The notes under the pieces: generated by a model
The model's input: only the letters and a program-made list of their open reading frames with translations
Told to the model about the DNA's origin: nothing
Databases searched by the model: none
Translations under genes and position numbers: made by a program
Source of the DNA: Pseudisothecium myosuroides
Taxonomy: Eukaryota; Streptophyta; Bryopsida; Hypnales; Lembophyllaceae
Direction of reading: 5' to 3'
DNA length: 64,000 nucleotides
Assembly (NCBI GenBank): GCA_951799445.1
Contig: OX637292.1
Coordinates: forward strand, 1,739,296 to 1,803,295
Shown: piece by piece, positions 11,714-22,464 of the stretch
Numbering within the stretch: position 1 is the stretch's first letter
Layout of the letters: every line of letters begins with the position of its first letter

Positions 11714-12080
11714 GATTTTTGCGTGTCGCAGCACAGAGTAAGCGAATTCCCTGTTATACTCCCAAAAATCACTTTAAAGCATAACAAAATGACTCTAAAG
11801 ATCGAACCCACGAGATTCTGTGAAGTGTCTAGCTCTATTCCCAACTTAAGCTCAGCCAGTATCCAATTTCTCCTTTCCGGTCCTAGATCTAAAACCGGAA
11901 ACAACAACACACCGAAAACAACGACCAGACCTCTCTCTATTTCTTCCGGTCTACCAAGCTATTCGGTCCCGTAAAACTTCCACCACCCAGGATCCTAACA
12001 CTTCTGATCCTGGAACTCCTCTGGACCGATCCGATTAGGTCCTCACACACTTACTCTCACTCCACTCCGGTTTAGTTTAG

Positions 12081-12140
12081 CCTCTGTTTCACCATCAGAG
12101 GGTTCGCCGCTTGCTTTTGAGAGTGGCAGGCCTGCCACTC
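12081..12140 (-). other. LTR1 leader hairpins; palindromic loop resembling a dimerisation site
   Basis: Two structures on the LTR sense strand. GAGTGGC-AGGCCT-GCCACTC (12121-12140) is a 7-bp stem with a 6-nt self-complementary loop, and the whole 20 nt is palindromic. CCTCTG-N9-CAGAGG lies at 12081-12101. The first is retained, with loop variants, at 7707-7726, 22048-22067, 55682-55701 and 60544-60563. Its position between the LTR protein gene and the PBS puts it in the 5' leader of genomic RNA, where kissing-loop dimer sites of retroelements lie. That role is inferred. Confidence 0.45.
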
Positions 12141-12924
12141 CTTCCGTGATTTATAGTGGCTGAAGACCCACTTCTCTAATCCACTACTTCCTACACTAGC
12201 GCGGATCCGGTTTGATCTCTCACAGCCCCTCGGACAGCGATCCGGTTTGCAGGTCACACAAAGACCCCCCGTACGATCCTCTCATACTACAACGACCTTG
12301 ATGCCAAGTTCTCTCCGTGCGGAGTTAGGTGGTTACAAGCGAACTCGTCCGTTCCAACATCAACTAAAGTCCTTCCGTTTACCAACTAGGGCAGCGAGAC
12401 CTCACGGGAGATCGGGCACTCAACCGGATTTCCTATCCAGGAGTTCTAGCGCGTTTAAGGACTCCTTCCCTATCTGCCTAGCCTAACAACGGTTTTCTCG
12501 CCCGGAATCGTGAACTGTAGAGGCGCTGAGGAACTGAAATCCACTCCCAACACTTAGAAAACCCACTCACATGCACATAAGAGCAAAACAAACACACCAA
12601 GGGGAGAAATCTCTCTAGAATCTGCATACATTTTCCTAACTCCTCACCAAAACAGCCCTGCCACGCGCGGGAGAGACGTACAACAAGAAATCAATAGAAA
12701 ATGCATGAAAACTCAAGGGAAAAGACCCCCAGTCTCCTTTGCAGAGACTGACTATATACATTTTAAAACTCAAAAAGTCAACATAAAGCGGCCCGGAAAG
12801 TCCGCGCGGAACTTTCGGTCCCCGCCGAGCCGGCCAGACCGGAAAACATCCGATCCAGACCAGGCACATCCGGATCAAATCCGGTCCGGTCCTAACTAAC
12901 AAATATTTACAACTAAAATCCTAA

Positions 12925-14694
12925 CTACCCTACCATAACTGGATCTACTCCTTGATCCGTTCCTTCGTCCATGACTTCGTCTTCGCCTTGGTGCACGCTC
13001 TGTTCTTGATCCTCACCCTGATCTGGGGTCAGATCCATACTTTGATCTTTCCCCGGGTTCAGTGTGGGACTTCTAGGCGGTTCCGTTCCAAGCTGCTCGA
13101 AAACGTCCGTCAGGTTCCGATTCCGCTCCCCTGTTTCATGTTCTGGGAGATCCGGTGACGAATCCAGGTTGATGGTGTGCGCGAGTTTCCTCCCACTCTT
13201 CTTGGACTGGGGAGTCCGATCCTTTCCTTCCGTTGGAATGCCCACGTTCGGAAAAGATCCAGGCATTGAAAGGTCGGACAGATGGAACGACCGTGACAAC
13301 GTCACTCCGTTCAGCTTCCTGCTGCTCTCCTCCATCCGGTTTGCAGCCTCTCGCGCGTCCATCATGACTAACTCCACCTTTTCGGAGTAGTCTGTCGAAA
13401 TCCGGACCAACCTGGTCCCGGATATCTTATTCTCCTTGAGGACTCCCTCGTCAAACAACTTTGACTTGGTGATGGCCTCTCCGGTTGCTCCGAATGTGGC
13501 CTTCACGTCCTCCGCTACTTTCCGGGTAGCCTCTGCCATCTCTCGGGTGGTAGCCATGTCCTCCTTGAGGAGCAACATTTCCGTCTTCAACGACTCGTTC
13601 TCCTCCTGGAGTCGTCGGATCTCCGCCTCTTGCTTCCGGATCTCATCCGAGCTGGAGATAAAATCTGCAACTACTCCTGCCAGATTGCTGTTTACTGGTG
13701 CTCCCACCAGCTCGCTGATCTGATTCAGAATCAGCTTCTTCATCGTCCAGTCTGCTCGCACATCACTCAGGATGTTGACCAGTTGGTTGAACGGATCCGT
13801 CGGATCCAATCCGGAAGGACCCGGTTCTTCAGAAACCGGTTTCTTCCTTGGGCTAGAGGTCTTAACCGGAGGGGTTGGGGTTCCTCTCCGGTTAGGAGGC
13901 GTCGTCTTCTGCCGCTTGTGCTGCGGCCGGTGTAATTCCTCCTCTTCCTCTTCTTCTTCCTCGGAACCGGATACTTCTTCCTGTTCTTCTTCTTCCGATT
14001 CCAATTCCCCATATTTAAGGAATGACTCATGCATCTTCCACTCCTTCTCCTCCGTATCCGTGAGGAGTTGATGGTGCTTGTACAGATGGACGAGGTAGGG
14101 ACTCAACGGAGTCGGTCTACTTCCTCCGATCTTCGGAATTAGCCGGTTGACCAGGTCGAACAAAATCCTGGCCCAGTCCACTTTCCGTTCCCCACTCAGG
14201 GCTCCGAAAATGAGGTTCCCGATGGCTATGGTCACCCTCGTCGGCTTCTCCGGGTGGATGATCGGAACCAGGAACTGGAGAAGGTTCCGATGCCGGTCGT
14301 CCAGACAATCTGCCACCGCGTGCCCATCCTTGGAGTCCACGTTGCACCGGAATTTCCCCCGAGTGTAACCCTCCTTCGAGGAGGCCATCCCTCGACCTCC
14401 AGACCGGAATTCATACACGGCCTTCCACATCTCCTCCGTCCAGTTGCCCGGACTTCCGCGGAGAGTTCTCTCAAACTGGTTGGAGAGCTTTCCGAGTAAC
14501 TCTCGAATCATCTGCTCCTCCCGAAACCCCCAGGGTTTATCGATCAGTCCTCCGCAGCCCATTTTGGCCAAATCCTCCATCAGGTTGTCCTTTTCCTTCT
14601 CGTCCGTTGGAATAACCAGACACACCTTCCGGAGTTTTACTTCTGCTGCGGAGGAACTGGACGGCCCTGCTCTACTCTTACGGAGCTGAGGCAT
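12925..14694 (-). CDS. LTR1-encoded protein, intact 589-residue frame
   Basis: The only uninterrupted copy of the LTR1 protein. I chose the ATG at 14694 (MPQLRKSRAG) because the upstream open codons begin with GTG here and in two other copies. Domains: residues about 1-230 globular (KMGCGGLIDKPWGFREEQMI, GGRGMASSKEGYTRG, HPEKPTRVTIAIGNLIFGAL, RPTPLSPYLVHLYKHHQLL); 240-290 a Glu run then a basic, NLS-like HKRQKTTPPNRR; 360-450 coiled coil (EAEIRRLQEENESLKTEML); and a C-terminal tail of DQG repeats. It is related to the LTR3 protein throughout. It lies wholly inside the LTR, about 190 nt after the expected transcription start, and so in the leader of the genomic RNA. It is not gag or pol. A chromatin or RNA-packaging role would fit the composition, but there is no direct evidence. 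Confidence 0.8.
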   Translation of the reverse strand: MPQLRKSRAGPSSSSAAEVKLRKVCLVIPTDEKEKDNLMEDLAKMGCGGLIDKPWGFREEQMIRELLGKLSNQFERTLRGSPGNWTEEMWKAVYEFRSGGRGMASSKEGYTRGKFRCNVDSKDGHAVADCLDDRHRNLLQFLVPIIHPEKPTRVTIAIGNLIFGALSGERKVDWARILFDLVNRLIPKIGGSRPTPLSPYLVHLYKHHQLLTDTEEKEWKMHESFLKYGELESEEEEQEEVSGSEEEEEEEEELHRPQHKRQKTTPPNRRGTPTPPVKTSSPRKKPVSEEPGPSGLDPTDPFNQLVNILSDVRADWTMKKLILNQISELVGAPVNSNLAGVVADFISSSDEIRKQEAEIRRLQEENESLKTEMLLLKEDMATTREMAEATRKVAEDVKATFGATGEAITKSKLFDEGVLKENKISGTRLVRISTDYSEKVELVMMDAREAANRMEESSRKLNGVTLSRSFHLSDLSMPGSFPNVGIPTEGKDRTPQSKKSGRKLAHTINLDSSPDLPEHETGERNRNLTDVFEQLGTEPPRSPTLNPGKDQSMDLTPDQGEDQEQSVHQGEDEVMDEGTDQGVDPVMVG

Positions 14695-14839
14695 GGACAC
14701 GAACTGTGCTAACCGGATCCTGACTGTGGCTACCTTTCCCTCTCCTAGCCACACGTCCCGTTTCTCACCTTCGCTCTTCCGATCTCAACCGGAATACCTC
14801 TAAACCTGCAACGCACACTAAAGCGCTGCGCGCCCTAAC

Positions 14840-16248
14840 TGTCACGCCCCTATCTCCTTGGGGTGCCCGAAGAACCTGAGTGAGCAAGGGGGGACCTTGG
14901 GGGTGACTGCCCAAGCCTTGCAACAGACTCGGAAGGGAGAAATAGAAACTCCGTGTCGTGATCCTCATCTTGAGGCATGCCCGTGCCATCGTGGTGAGCA
15001 AGGGGGACGTTGGGGGGTGACTCCCCAAGCCTTGCAAGAGACTCGGTGTGTAAAATTAGGAGTTCCAAGCAGTCAGAGCGTTGTAGCGCTCTACTCGGGA
15101 TAGCTGGAGTAGCGTGTGATACATGCTTGGAAAGCTTGCAAGAAGACGCTTCTAATGGTACTTAGAACGTGAGATTCCGAGTTGGGAGTCAAAAGTTATG
15201 ACCCCGCAAAGTTGGCAGTGTCCCGACGCGCAGTGGCGCGCGCCAACGCGCGGCCAGCGCGTCTGGCGCGTTTCGGGACTGCAGAGCTTGGGATGGAGGT
15301 TTTTGAGTGATTTCTTTGGCCAAATGGGGCATGTAGCATATCATTGGAAAGCTATGAACACAAGGATGCTAGAATGATAAGCATTACGAGGTTCTAAGTT
15401 ATTAGTCAAAAGTTATGGCCAAGAGAAGGGCCGTGGTGAAGGCGTGACGCCTCTCCCGGTGAACCCGAATCTTTGGAGGGCCATAACTTTGCAAGAACTT
15501 AGTCAAATGGGACGAGTGAGGAGTCTATCGGCAACTTCTCATTTTGTAGATGTCGAAAATGGGCTCGCACGTCTCATTTGGAGCTCTGAGCGCAGAGTTA
15601 CGCCGGTTAGAAGATCGGGAGTCCAAACGGTGACGGAACTTGGCGATTCGGGTTGGAAGTGGGTGGTCTTCCAAAACCCAAGTGTGTTTGGGTTCCTCCT
15701 TTGACATAGGACGGGGGGGTCTGCCGAATCCCACAGCATATACTATAGGAGGGGTTGGTCTCCCTCCTCACTCCCACTTGGAGCCTTGGTGAGTCCCGGT
15801 GACTCAAGTGCGGTGGTGTAGTTTCACCACCGGTTCCAAGGCACCATGGGACACTTGTAGGTGTCCCGTGGCACCGGTTGGGTGGAGTCCCGCTCCTTGC
15901 TAGGCCACTTTGGGTGTGTGTGCGTCCCAATGTGAGTCCCAGTTAGCCATGGTATATGAGTAGCAAATACTTGTTGGGCTAGCATGGAGTGGGGTAACAC
16001 TCAAGGGCGGTTAGGACCGTGGTGAGTAGTGCCACCATGAGTCCTTATACATTGAGATGGAAGTTCCGCCCCATGTTACCAAGTGACATGCCAGGTGCCA
16101 CGAGTGGAGTGTGTGTTAGTAGTCCCGGTGACTGGGACTTAACAAAATGAGTTGGAAATGAAGACTAACTTTGTATGTGCTCGGCATGTGCAGTGTTAGG
16201 CAGTTGGTGACCCAAGTGAAGTTGTGAAGTGTCATTTGGGTCGTGACA
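14840..16248 (+). mobile_element. LTR2 copy c, solo LTR nested in LTR1
   Basis: TGTCACGCCCC to GGGTCGTGACA, 1409 bp. It is flanked by CTAAC (14835-14839 and 16249-16253). It lies in the LTR1 leader just upstream of the LTR1 reading frame, so it postdates LTR1 copy b and would separate that frame from its promoter. It is nearly identical to copy a, indicating recent spread. Confidence 0.9.
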
Positions 16249-16624
16249 CTAACACACTAACACGCACACACAAACCAACTCAAAATAAGAAAGCAAAACG
16301 CTGGGAAGAGAGGCTAAGTACGCGCTGGAGCAAGATTTCCGCAAATGAAGATTGAAAAAGAGTGGCCACTGGATTGGTCAGCCCATATATAGTCTAATCT
16401 GTCATCATGACCAAATCCGTTCCCGACCCATTCCGATCCAACTCAGATCCGTTCTAACTCTAATCCGGTTCAGATTCAGATCAAAATCCGGATTGTCATC
16501 TATTCCGTTCCATTAGTTAATTTCCGGTTATCGGTTACCTCCTACTTGAATCCGGATTCCAGATCACGGTTTCCGTTCCAAGATTTAGATAACTTACAAA
16601 AAACCAAAAATTTACCTTGCAACA

Positions 16625-18980
16625 CTTGTCTGATGCGTCTACTGCGCAAGTTCCGTCGTTTAGAGCCGTGAAAGTTGAAACCGAGTGTTCTTCTGAAACA
16701 CATGCTGTTGGTGGACAAAGTTATGGCAATCCCGCTGAGAAGCAATTCTTAAGTCCTGTTGTAGAGTTATCTAGCGATTCGAAGGGCGAGACTAGAAATG
16801 TTTGTTGACGTCATTCTCCTTCAATCTCGATCGATGGTTCTACGAAGATTACTTCCTCTCAGTCCGCTGGAGGTCGAGATAGTAGTATAGATAGTTCTAT
16901 CTTCTCTCGCCCGCCTCTCTATCCCTCTGATCGACAGTTACCCAGTGTCATGCAATGTCTGAAGAGATTAGGGAGTATTCGGGGGTGTAGGAACAAGCTT
17001 GCTAGTCTTAATTTTGAAAGTATTACTTACAGGAAGGTACAGTTTCTCCCTAATAGTTTTGATGGTAACATTGTTTTAGAGCTTCCCCCTTGTCGATCGT
17101 TAGCTTCATGCAGCTCTTCCAAAAATATGAATAGCTTGGACAAACGCTATGACGGTTATACATGGTGTCGTACTATGACCTCAAACATTCACAATGACTT
17201 TGGTTTGAAGTTTAGGAAGTCCACCTGCGTTGGTCACCTGACATGCAAGAATGAGGGGTGCGATTACTTCAAGCGTTGCTCTAAGAGAAACGAAACAGAG
17301 TGGTCTGGTAATACTAGCACTCCGTTTCACGTAGGGGCGGTTCCTCCGAAAGATTCGACTTTAGTTTGTAAAGTCTGTAAACTCCCACCTACTTGTGTCA
17401 ATTTCTGCGATGGAAGAATTTACTATGTCGTGGGTGCGGCTGATATGACGAGAGCTTGCAATCATTTAGGCTCTCATAACCACCCTGTCGCTGATGGCAT
17501 TTGCCGGGATTCCATGGAGACCATTTCTGGATTCATTGCAAAAGAAGTAGAGAAGATGCCTACCGCTAAAGCCTCCGCAATAGCAATGGCTGCTAGCAAA
17601 GAGTTCCTGGACACATTCCTAGTTCATGTGGGTGACGGACCAAAAGAAATGCTTAGGGGGAAGGCACTGGATGACGTTATGGACAAGTTCCAAGTCCTTA
17701 GTTCACCAAATGTTAGAAACATGATTGCGTCGTTTTGTAGCATTGGAGTGGGAGGTGGTGAGATCGATAGGCTTCTTGCAATGAAGAAACAAGCAAAGAT
17801 TGAGTTCATTCACGACAGTGTGTTCCCGGGGCAGGGGCAGGAGAAAGTATATTTGTTCAAGATGCTTGTAGACGGACCTAGAAGTGGTGTTGATCTCGTA
17901 CGGCGGATGCAACCAAGGGGGGATCTAGCAAATTGTTGGCTAATGTTTGACCATGTAAAACGGGTGAAGAATTGGACTACAATTGCATGCCATGTTTATG
18001 ATTCCACATATTGTAAGGTCATGACTATTGCAGTTTGTGATATGCAATCAGAAGATACTGATGGTCAAGTCATTATGTGGACATGTCTGAATAGAGTAAT
18101 GGAGAGGAATGGATTGTCTAATCTCAATTTCAAAGGCTTCATGGCGGACATCGCCCAAGCCAATTGGAACGCTGTTCGAATTGTTTATGGCTTCGGCGAT
18201 CCTTCTGTGAAGATGGTGGACCGGGAACGCACCTGCCTCTTCCATTGGGCCACCTCAATGAAGCAACACACAGAGAGGCTTATTAAGCGCGAGTTCTAGA
18301 GTCAACACATTAAACTCTGCAGAGATTACAAAGACGCGAACAATCTCGATGAGGCGGAGAGCAGATACCTTCAAATCAAGGCCTGGTGGTACTCTTTTGG
18401 TGCAGCATCCGAGGAATCTTTGAAGGAACATGAGTTGTGGTTAGCATTCTGGCACTTCAGATATCGTCAATGGGGTGGCTTCATGGAGACTGTAAGACCT
18501 TAATTCTTCTTGTATTCATTTCCTAGAAAATGTTACTTTCAATTGAACTAGGATTTCCGGATTGTCCCTAAAATGGTTTCCTTTTTCAGGATCTATCAAC
18601 GAAAGAACTGGCGGATATTCCATCCTACATTCTCTATGAAACAGTCACAACAAGTGGCTGCAGGCATCAGGGAAGCGCGGCACAGACTTATACGTTGCAA
18701 TATGTGATGATTGGGTCCGAGCATTTATGCAGATGACAAATTATTAGGTGTACCTGAACGGTGGCCCATCAGGATATGGCCCCTCGCGACATGACCTAAA
18801 GTTGAAGCGAGCAGTAGCATCCATGGACGGTAAGAGAATTACCGACGCTTTGTGCAGTATGCCCGGTGCTGAGGACCTATGCACACTCGTACCACATTTA
18901 GAAGGAGAGGAAGTGTTCGGGTCAACGAAACGGAAGTTGGATGTACCGATTGGATCCGAAGGTGATTCTCATCGCCCAGA
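16625..18980 (+). pseudogene. Mutator-like transposase, N-terminal part, with WRKY-GCM1-like Cys/His domain
   Basis: One frame runs from the LTR1 junction at 16625 through a TGA (16806-16808) and a TAG (18297-18299) to an intron donor near 18492 (ACT|GTAAGA). It resumes after TTTTTCAG at about 18589, with a frameshift near 18640 and a TAG at 18745-18747. A Cys/His cluster (CVGHLTCKNEGCDYFKRC, then CKVCKLPPTCVNFC, then RACNHLGSHNHPV) resembles the WRKY-GCM1 fold found in some Mutator-like proteins. The DDE core is suggested by LMFDHVKRVKNWTTIACHVY and FKGFMADIAQANWNAVRI. The C-terminal part is displaced to 22465-23451 by LTR1 copy c. As a transposase it would cut and join element ends in the nucleus. 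This copy is dead. The start is lost at 16625. Confidence 0.7.
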
Positions 18981-19211
18981 TGTCGCAATGTGAATTTTTG
19001 GTTTTTTGTAAGTTATCTAAATCTTGGAACGGAAACCGTGATCTGGTATCCGGAATTGAGCAAGAGATAACGGAAAACCGGAAATTAACTACGGAACGGA
19101 ATAGGTGACAATCCGGATTCGATCTGAATTTAAATCGGATTAGAGTTGGAGCGGATCTGAGTTGGAACGGATTAGGTCAGGAACGGATTTGGTCATGATG
19201 ACAGATCAGAC

Positions 19212-19220
19212 TATAAATAG
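19212..19220 (+). promoter_or_regulatory. TATA box of LTR1 copy c
   Basis: TATAAATAG about 230 bp from the LTR start. The same position holds TATATAT in copies b, d and e. The U3 region would therefore be only about 260 bp and the LTR reading frame would lie in R-U5. Confidence 0.55.
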
Positions 19221-19491
19221 GCTGACCAATCCAGTTGCCACTCTTTTTCAAACTTCGTTTGCTGAAATCGCTCTCCAGCGCGTACTTAGCTTTCCTCCCA
19301 ACGCTTTGCTTCCTTGTTGTGTGAGTTTGTGTGTGCGTGTTAGTGTGTTAGAGCGCGCAGCGCTTTAGTGTGTGTTGCAAGTTTAGAGGTATTCCGGTTG
19401 AAATCGGAAGAGCGAAGGTGAGAAACGAGACATGCGGCTAGGAGAGGGAAAGGTAGCCTCAGTCAGAATCCGGTTAGCACAGCTCGTGTCC

Positions 19492-21264
19492 ATGCTTCAA
19501 CTCCGCAAGAGTAGAGCAGGACCGTCCAGTTCCTCCGCAGTAGAAGTTAAACTCCGGAAGGTGTGTCCGATTATTCCAGCAGAAGAGAAGGAAAAGGACA
19601 ACCTCATAGAGGATCTTGCCAAGATGGGTTGCGGAGGACTGATCGATAAACCCTGGGGGTTTAGGGAGGAACGAATGATTCGAGAGCTGTTGGGAAAACT
19701 CTCGAATCAATTCGACAAGACCATCCGCGGGATTCCGGGCAGTTGGATGGAAGAAATGTGGAGGTCCGTGTACGATTTCCAGTTAGGAGGTCGAGGGATG
19801 GCCACCTCGAAGGAAGGTTACACCCGAGGGAAGTTCCGGACCACGGTGAACTCGAAGGATGGGCATGCGGTCGCGGATTGTTTGGACGACCGGCATCGCA
19901 ATCTTCTGCAGTTCCTGGTTCCGATCATCCACCCGGAGAAGCCGACGAGGGTGAAAATTGCCATCGGGAACCTAATTTTCGGAGCCCTAAGCGGGGAACG
20001 GAAAGTGGACTGGGCCAGGATCTTTTCCGATCTGGTCAGCCGTCTGGTTCCAAAGATCGGAGGAAGTAGGCCGACTCCGTTGAGTCCCTACATCTTCCAT
20101 CTTTACAAGCATAACCAACTCCTCACGGATACGGAGGAGAAGGAGTGGAAGACTCAGGAATCACTCCTGAAATATGGGGAATCAAAATCGGAAGAAGAAC
20201 AGGAGGAAGTATCCGGTTCCGATGAAGAAGAAGAAGAAGAGGAGGAGCAACACCGGCCGCAGCACAAGCGGCAGAAGACGACGCCTCCTCACCGGAGAGG
20301 AACCCCAACCCCTCCAGGTGAGACATCCAACCCTGGGAAGAAACCGGTTTTTGAAGAACCGGGTCCTTCCGGATCGGATCCGACGGATCCGTTCAACTAG
20401 CTGATCAACATCTTGAGCAATGTGCGAGCAGACTGGGCGGTGAAGAAGCTGGTTCTGAACCAGATTAGTGAGCTGGTGGAAGCACCAGCGGATAGCAACC
20501 TCGCAGGAGTGGTTGCAAAATTCATCTCTAGCCCGGATGAGATCCGGAAGCAAGAAGCGGAGATACGACGACTCCAAGAGGAGAATGAGTCGTTGAAGAC
20601 GGAATTGTTGCTCCTCAAGGAGGACATGGCCACCACTCGTGAGATGGCGGAGGCTACCCAGAAAGTAGCTGAGGACATGAAGGCCACTTTTGGGGCAACC
20701 GGAGAGGCCGTCACCAAGTCAAAGCTGTTTGACGAGGGAGTACTCAAGGAGAAAAAGATATTCGGAACCAGGTTGGTCCGGATCTTGATGGACTACTCCA
20801 AGAAGGTGGAATTGGTGATGATGGAAGCACGGGAGGCAGCAAACCGGATGGAGGAGAGCAGCCGAAAGCTGAATGGAGTGACGTTGTCACGGTCATTCCA
20901 TCTGTCCGACCTTTCAATGCCCGGGTCTTTTCCGAATGTAGGCATTCAGACGGAAGGAAAGGATCGGACTCCCCAGTCAAAGAAGAGTGGGAGGAAGCTT
21001 GCCAACACCATCAACTTAGATTCGTCACCGGATCTCCCAGATCGTGAAACCGGGGAGCGGAACCGGAATCTGACGGACGTCTTCGAACAGCTTGGAGCGG
21101 AAACGCCCAGAAGTCCCACACTGAACCAGGGACAGGATCAAAGTATAGATCTGACCCCGGATCAGGGTGCGGATCAAGAACGAGATCAAAGCGTGGACCA
21201 AGGCGGAGACCAAGTTATGGACGAAGGAACGGATCAAGGAGTAGATCCGGTTGTGTTAGGATAG
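19492..21264 (+). pseudogene. LTR1 protein, copy c, one premature TAG
   Basis: Same frame and domain order as 12925-14694, starting MLQLRKSRAG; here an ATG also exists 20 codons upstream at 19432. TAG at 20398-20400 (after DPTDPFN) replaces the CAG glutamine codon of copy b, splitting the protein between the basic linker and the coiled coil. Otherwise the frame is open to VVLG at 21264, with a slightly longer DQ repeat tail (ADQERDQSVDQGGDQ). The acidic run and basic HKRQKTTPPHRR segment are conserved. Confidence 0.78.
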
Positions 21265-22464
21265 TTAGGATTTTAGTTGTAAATATTTGTTAGTTAGGAC
21301 CGGACCAGATTTGATCCGGTGTATCTGGTCTGGATCGGATGTTTTCCGGTCTGGCCTGCTCGACAGGGACCGAAAGTTCCGCGCGGACTTTCTGGGACCC
21401 TTTTTGTTGACTTTTGAGTTTTAAAGTGTATATTAGTCAGTCTCTGCAAAGGAGACTGGGGGTCTTTTCCCTTGAGCTTTTGTGTGTTTTCTATTGACTT
21501 CTTGTTGTACGTCTCTCCCGCGTGTGGCAGGGCTGTTTTGGTGAGGAGTTAAGAAGATGTATGCAGATTCTAGAGAGATTTCTCCCCTTAGTGTGTTTGT
21601 TTTGCTCTTATGTGTATGTGAGTGGGTATTCTAAGTGTTGGGAGTGGATTTCAGTTCCTCAGCACCTCTACAGTTCACGATTCCGGGCGGGAAAGCCGTT
21701 GTTAGGCTAGGCGGATAGGGAAGGAGTCCTTAGTCGCGCTAGAACTCCTGGATAGGAAATCCGGTTGAGTGTCCGATCTCCCATGAGGTCTCGCTGCCCT
21801 AGTTGGTAAACGGAAGGACTTTAGTTGATGTTGGAACGGACGAGTTCGCTTGTAACCACCTAACTTCGCACGGAGGAAACTTGGCATCAAGGTCGTTGTA
21901 GTATGAGAGGATCGTACGGGGGGTCTTTGTGTGACCTGCAAACTGGATCGCTATCCGGGTGGCTGTGAGAGATCAAACCGGATCCGCGCTAGTGTAGGAA
22001 GTAGTGGATTAGAGAAGTGGGTCTTCAGCCACTATAAGTCACGGAAGGAGTGGCGGGCTTGCCACTCTCAAAAGCAAGCGGCGAACCCTCTGATGGTGAA
22101 ACAGAGGTAAAACTAAACCGGGGTAGAGTGAGAGTATGTGTGAGAGGACCAGATCGGATCGGTCCAGAGGAGTTCCAAGATCTGAAGTTGAAGGATCCTG
22201 GGTTGTGGAAGTTTTACAGGACCGAATAGCTTGACAGGCCGGAAGAGATAGAGAGGGGTCTGGTCGTTGTTTTCGATGTGTTGTTGTTTCCGGTTTTAGA
22301 TCTAGGACCGGAAAGTGGAAATTGGATACTGGCTGAGTTAAAGTTGGGAATAGAGCTAGACACTTCACAGAATCTTGTGGGTTCGATCTTTAGAGTCATT
22401 TTGTTATGCTTTAGAGTGGTTTTTGGGAGTATAACAGGGAATTCACTTACTCTGTGCTGCGGCA

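Larger units (their letters stand above)
11724..16624 (-). mobile_element. LTR1 copy b, 5' LTR of a gypsy element
   Basis: The sense strand runs from TGTTGCAAGG at 16624 to GCTGCGACA at 11724. It is about 3.49 kb once LTR2 copy c (14840-16248) and its CTAAC duplication are removed. A TATATA box lies near 16387, about 240 bp into the LTR. The LTR protein gene is at 12925-14694. The last 1.2 kb is non-coding with conserved hairpins. Followed by PBS and gag. The outer flank at 16625 is the Mutator-like gene, without a matching duplication at 7305-7309, so one end of the element has been rearranged. Confidence 0.85.
18981..22464 (+). mobile_element. LTR1 copy c, solo LTR inside the Mutator-like gene
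   Basis: TGTCGCAATG to GTGCTGCGGCA, 3484 bp. Flanked by CCAGA (18976-18980 and 22465-22469). Removing it and one duplication joins HRPD to KVNFSHPRVQL in frame, so the insertion split a coding exon. It is more diverged from the other LTR1 copies than copies d and e are from each other, implying an older insertion. Confidence 0.92.

Noticed and set aside
13767..14071. Open frames opposite the LTR1 gene, including poly-Ser frames
   Set aside because: They are antisense shadows of the acidic Glu-rich linker and have no independent conservation or start.
7310..16624. A complete LTR1 retrotransposon with target duplication
   Set aside because: Flanks ATCAT and CTTGT differ, pol is missing and the 3' LTR lacks its first half.
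21880..21930. 'gtagtatgagaggatcgtacggggggtc' in LTR1 resembling the large-subunit rRNA sarcin-ricin loop
   Set aside because: The match is short and the surrounding sequence is not rRNA-like; treated as chance.
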